Shown piece after piece: positions 6,937-8,643 of a DNA stretch of 8,643 nt. The DNA comes from Acidimicrobiales bacterium. Its GTDB lineage: Bacteria; Actinomycetota; Acidimicrobiia; Acidimicrobiales; JANYDT01. The position numbers and the translations under genes are program-made. Position 1 is the first letter of the stretch. Each line of letters starts with the position of its first letter. Below the pieces are notes generated by a model. The model ran no database searches and was not told the origin of the DNA. It saw only the letters and a list, made by a program, of their open reading frames with translations. The DNA is taken from positions 1 to 8,643 of the forward strand of contig JANYHQ010000071.1 of the NCBI GenBank assembly GCA_025358985.1, given 5' to 3'.

Positions 6937-7448
6937 CTACGGGTGGCGCCGGCTGGCGAATTCCGGAACATGTTCTCCGCATCGAAACCGATACGAACGT
7001 CGGGGACAATTTCGATGACGACGCGATCGGGTGTGTCGAGATGATGGACAAAGGCGGCCTGCTGGTCGGTGTCGCCTGGCCGTACGCGTGCCGCCAGCGA
7101 TGCGTAAAGCCACGCCTTCACCGACTCATCGTTGTGCACGATGGCATTTCCTTTGTAGGTGACTGTTTGGCTGACGCCGATGTCAGTGCCCCGACTCGAT
7201 ATGGCAATCGCTACCCGTGGACGAGCCTCGATGGCCGGGACCCGCTTCCGGCGACGAGTGCAGGTGAGCCAGAATCGGCCTTCGTGGGCCACAAAGTTCA
7301 TGATCACCCCAACTGGATCGCCCTCTTTGGTCGACCACATGAAGCAGCACTCGGTTTGTGTGTTGAGCAGCCTCTGCTCACGTTCGTCATCGAGCGAGAA
7401 ACTTGATACGTCTGCATATGAGTCGGTATAGGCCTTGTCTGCACTCAT
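6927..7448 (-). CDS. Pyridoxamine 5'-phosphate oxidase-like split-barrel protein (second PPOX-like gene)
   Basis: This 173-residue protein has the FMN-binding split-barrel pattern. A short N-terminal tail and helix (LDDEREQRLLNTQ, 19-31) lead to strands CCFMWSTKEGDPVGVIMNFVAHEGRFWLTC (34-63). The basic phosphate-binding run TRRRKRVPAIEARPRVAIAIS (64-84) follows, then TVTYKGNAIVHND (95-107), helical segments and the strand RVVIEIVPDVRIGFDAE (142-158). Length and order are typical of PPOX-class proteins; cofactor (FMN or F420) and substrate are not readable. It is clearly different from the PPOX protein ending at 1376, with which it shares fold-level pattern but no obvious long identity, so a recent duplication is unlikely. 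ATG at 7448 has a strong SD, GGAGGT, eight bases upstream. It lies 36 nt after the decayed DUF4143 remnant, on the same strand, and converges on the MBL gene. Confidence 0.85.
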   Translation of the reverse strand: MSADKAYTDSYADVSSFSLDDEREQRLLNTQTECCFMWSTKEGDPVGVIMNFVAHEGRFWLTCTRRRKRVPAIEARPRVAIAISSRGTDIGVSQTVTYKGNAIVHNDESVKAWLYASLAARVRPGDTDQQAAFVHHLDTPDRVVIEIVPDVRIGFDAENMFRNSPAGATRSRV

Positions 7449-7456
7449 GACCGGTG

Positions 7457-7462
7457 ACCTCC
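7457..7462 (-). promoter_or_regulatory. Strong Shine-Dalgarno of the second PPOX gene
   Basis: GGAGGT on the minus strand is eight bases before the ATG at 7448, a near-ideal geometry and the best SD in the window. The gap back to the remnant's stop codon is only 36 nt, so the promoter may be inside the old pseudogene. Confidence 0.75.
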
Positions 7463-7484
7463 AAGTTGGTATCGCAAGAGTCTG

Positions 7485-7914
7485 TCAGGTCTCGGCGATG
7501 CTATGAAGGGCGGCCACTTCGGCGACCAAGTCCGGTACTTTCGAACGCAGCCACTTGAGGTGCTTGACGTCATCGTCGGTGACTGAATCGGCAAGTTTGA
7601 CTTCGAGTGCCACGATTCGATGGTCATCAGCTTCAATAATGAGATCGACTTCGTGGGCGCCGTTGGCGAGCCGAAGGTGGTGCACTCGTGCCGACAATTG
7701 CTGTGCATATGACCGCACCGACAGTGTCACGAGCGATTCAAAAGCCCACCGAGCAGCAATCCGTCCCGGATTACCGGACCGCCGACGGTGCCGCGCAGCA
7801 AACTGTCTCTTGTCGCGCCGAGCAGGCGGTTGGCGAGCGCCGGATCGGCCAGATGGTGCTTGGGTGCCTGCCCGAGGGCGCCCCCGGACGTGGCGCTCCG
7901 GACATACCAATTAC
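7485..7914 (-). pseudogene. C-terminal remnant of a DUF4143-type ATPase, truncated and frameshifted
   Basis: Two minus-strand frames together give the C-terminal part of a DUF4143 (AAA+-associated, nuclease-like) protein. From 7914 to about 7743 the frame reads YVRSATSGGALGQAPKHHLADPAL, then ANRLLG, DGLLLGGL. The reading then moves by one base into FESLVTLSVRSYAQQL, RVHHLRLANGAHEVDLIIEA, IVALEVKLADSV, DDDVKHLKWL, ending at the TGA at 7485. The E-V-D-x-I and E-V-K-L pair is the nuclease-like core of this domain. The shift sits at AAAA (7740-7743, plus strand): one more A would join the frames (LLGGL-FESL). The roughly 230-residue ATPase half is absent; an in-frame TAG lies at 7917-7915 and no start codon with an SD is seen. 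The C-terminus is also shorter than usual. A sequencing error could explain the frameshift but not the missing N-terminus. Its original role is unknown. Confidence 0.75.
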
Positions 7915-7937
7915 CCTATCGATGCTTCACCCCAACC

Positions 7938-7966
7938 TTGTAGGACCGAAACTCACTCGGTACTCT
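7938..7966 (+). promoter_or_regulatory. Putative promoter of the AlbA_2-domain gene
   Basis: TTGTAG (7938-7943) and TACTCT (7961-7966) are spaced by exactly 17 nt and resemble a -35/-10 pair. The -10 is made from the first copy of the operator half-site, and transcription would start at about 7973, inside the palindrome. An alternative -10, TAGAGT (7985-7990), ends six bases before the ATG and would give a leaderless message. Confidence 0.5.
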
Positions 7967-7991
7967 AAATTACTCTAAACAGTTTAGAGTA
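7961..7991. promoter_or_regulatory. TACTCTAAA operator: direct half-site plus perfect palindrome
   Basis: TACTCTAAAT (7961-7970) is directly followed by TACTCTAAAC (7971-7980), a single A (7981) and the exact reverse complement GTTTAGAGTA (7982-7991). This gives three half-sites: two in tandem with a 10-nt period, and the second and third as a perfect 10-1-10 palindrome. It covers the predicted -10 and start point and ends six bases before the ATG, a classic repressor position. It is AT-rich against a GC-rich background. The protein that binds it is not shown; autoregulation by the downstream AlbA_2 protein is an inference. Confidence 0.85.
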
Positions 7992-7996
7992 GGAGA

Positions 7997-8643
7997 ATGT
8001 CCACCGTCGCCGCCGAACAAGCGTTGGCCCTCACGGCGCAAGAGCGCGGACCCATGCTCATCGCCTTGCGTGAGGATCAATGGTTCGACCGCAAGAGCAT
8101 TCGGATTTCGGCACGTGATCTGGCCGATGCGTTGATTGCTTTGGCGAATGCTGAGGGCGGGGTGATCGTCATCGGTTTGTCGAACGGTCGGGTCGAAGGT
8201 ATCGACGCGGCTGGTGCGGATCGTTTGTCGGACTGGCAGCAGGCAGCGCTCGACTTCACGGTTCCGGCTGTGCCGTGTCGGTGTCGGCTCGTGGATTGCG
8301 TCGACGGAAGAGGAACGCTGAACCATCTGGCAGTCTTCGACGTGGAGACGAGTCATCAAGTGCATGCAAACCGCAAAGACGAGGTGTACCTGCGCGTCGG
8401 GGACGAGAACCGGCGTCTCAGTTTTTCCCAGCGTCAAGAGTTGCTGTATGACAAGGGTCAATCGACCTATGAGAGCTCGGTGGTGAGGGGCGCCGAAATA
8501 GGAGACTTGAACGACGGACTGCTGTGGTCATACGCAAACGCAGTGAAGCACCCTGATCCAACGAGGTTGTTGTCGGCGCGCGGTCTCATCACCCGTTCCG
8601 GTGAGCTCAGCGTGGCTGCAGTGCTGCTATTCGCCAATGAACC
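7997..8643 (+). CDS. AlbA_2 (Schlafen-like) domain putative DNA-binding / ATP-binding regulator, 5' part
   Basis: The frame is open from ATG 7997 to the right edge, giving 215 residues with the 3' end missing. An AlbA_2-type domain spans about residues 22-145: LREDQWFDRKS (24-34, Lys33), DLADALIALANAEGGVIVIGL (41-61), a nucleic-acid-facing GRVEGID, and EVYLRVGDENRRLS (129-142). A linker helix region follows (LLYDKGQSTYES, DLNDGLLWSYA) and then LSARGLITRSGELSVAAVLLF (192-212), as in proteins annotated as ATP-dependent DNA helicase RecG-like or putative transcriptional regulators; many of these continue into a GHKL-type ATPase and a winged helix, which would be beyond the window. AGGAG is only one base from the ATG, too close for a usual SD, so initiation may be leaderless; an in-frame ATG at codon 20 (8054) is a weaker alternative. 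The upstream palindrome suggests tight regulation. Confidence 0.85.
   Translation, partial: MSTVAAEQALALTAQERGPMLIALREDQWFDRKSIRISARDLADALIALANAEGGVIVIGLSNGRVEGIDAAGADRLSDWQQAALDFTVPAVPCRCRLVDCVDGRGTLNHLAVFDVETSHQVHANRKDEVYLRVGDENRRLSFSQRQELLYDKGQSTYESSVVRGAEIGDLNDGLLWSYANAVKHPDPTRLLSARGLITRSGELSVAAVLLFANE

Noticed and set aside
1..8643. CRISPR array, tRNA, rRNA or insertion sequence
   Set aside because: No regularly spaced direct repeats, no tRNA-like cloverleaf noticed, and no transposase frame or paired terminal repeats were seen.

Overview
The window is high-GC and densely coded, with mixed ATG/GTG starts and SD-led or possibly leaderless genes. It carries an ECF sigma factor with a long C-terminal extension, two split-barrel (PPOX-like) flavin/F420-type proteins and a DUF4143-type remnant. 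This combination points to an actinobacterium. An acidimicrobial or mycobacterial-like lineage is plausible, but no marker gene here fixes the taxon.

Layout. (1) Positions 1-1319, plus strand: the 3' end of a YCII/DGPF-type protein overlaps by ATGA with an ECF42-like sigma factor. (2) Positions 6033 down to 1376, minus strand: a possible operon-like run of an APH-like small-molecule kinase, a PEP-utilizing-enzyme-type phosphohistidine protein without an ATP-grasp domain, a secreted or anchored class C beta-lactamase-like serine hydrolase, and a PPOX-family protein. The first two are almost certainly co-translated (3-nt gap); the 71- and 111-nt gaps after them leave room for separate promoters. 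(3) Positions 6034-6121 form a divergent promoter region, followed by a plus-strand metallo-beta-lactamase-fold hydrolase (6122-6910). (4) A second PPOX-like gene lies on the minus strand (7448-6927), convergent with the hydrolase. Upstream of it is a decayed DUF4143-type ATPase C-terminus (7914-7485). (5) From 7997 to the right edge is the start of an AlbA_2-domain gene whose promoter carries an unusually clear TACTCTAAA operator (one perfect 10-1-10 palindrome plus one extra direct half-site).

How the parts may work together. The sigma factor and DGPF protein are the standard ECF42 pairing. The kinase and phosphohistidine protein are the most intriguing pair: each looks like part of a phosphotransfer system, the second lacks its usual phosphoryl-entry domain, and they are translationally coupled. 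With the divergent hydrolase and the PPOX proteins they could form a small-molecule modification or detoxification cluster, but no substrate can be read from the sequence. The right end looks like accessory DNA: a truncated, frameshifted gene beside a regulated AlbA_2 gene.
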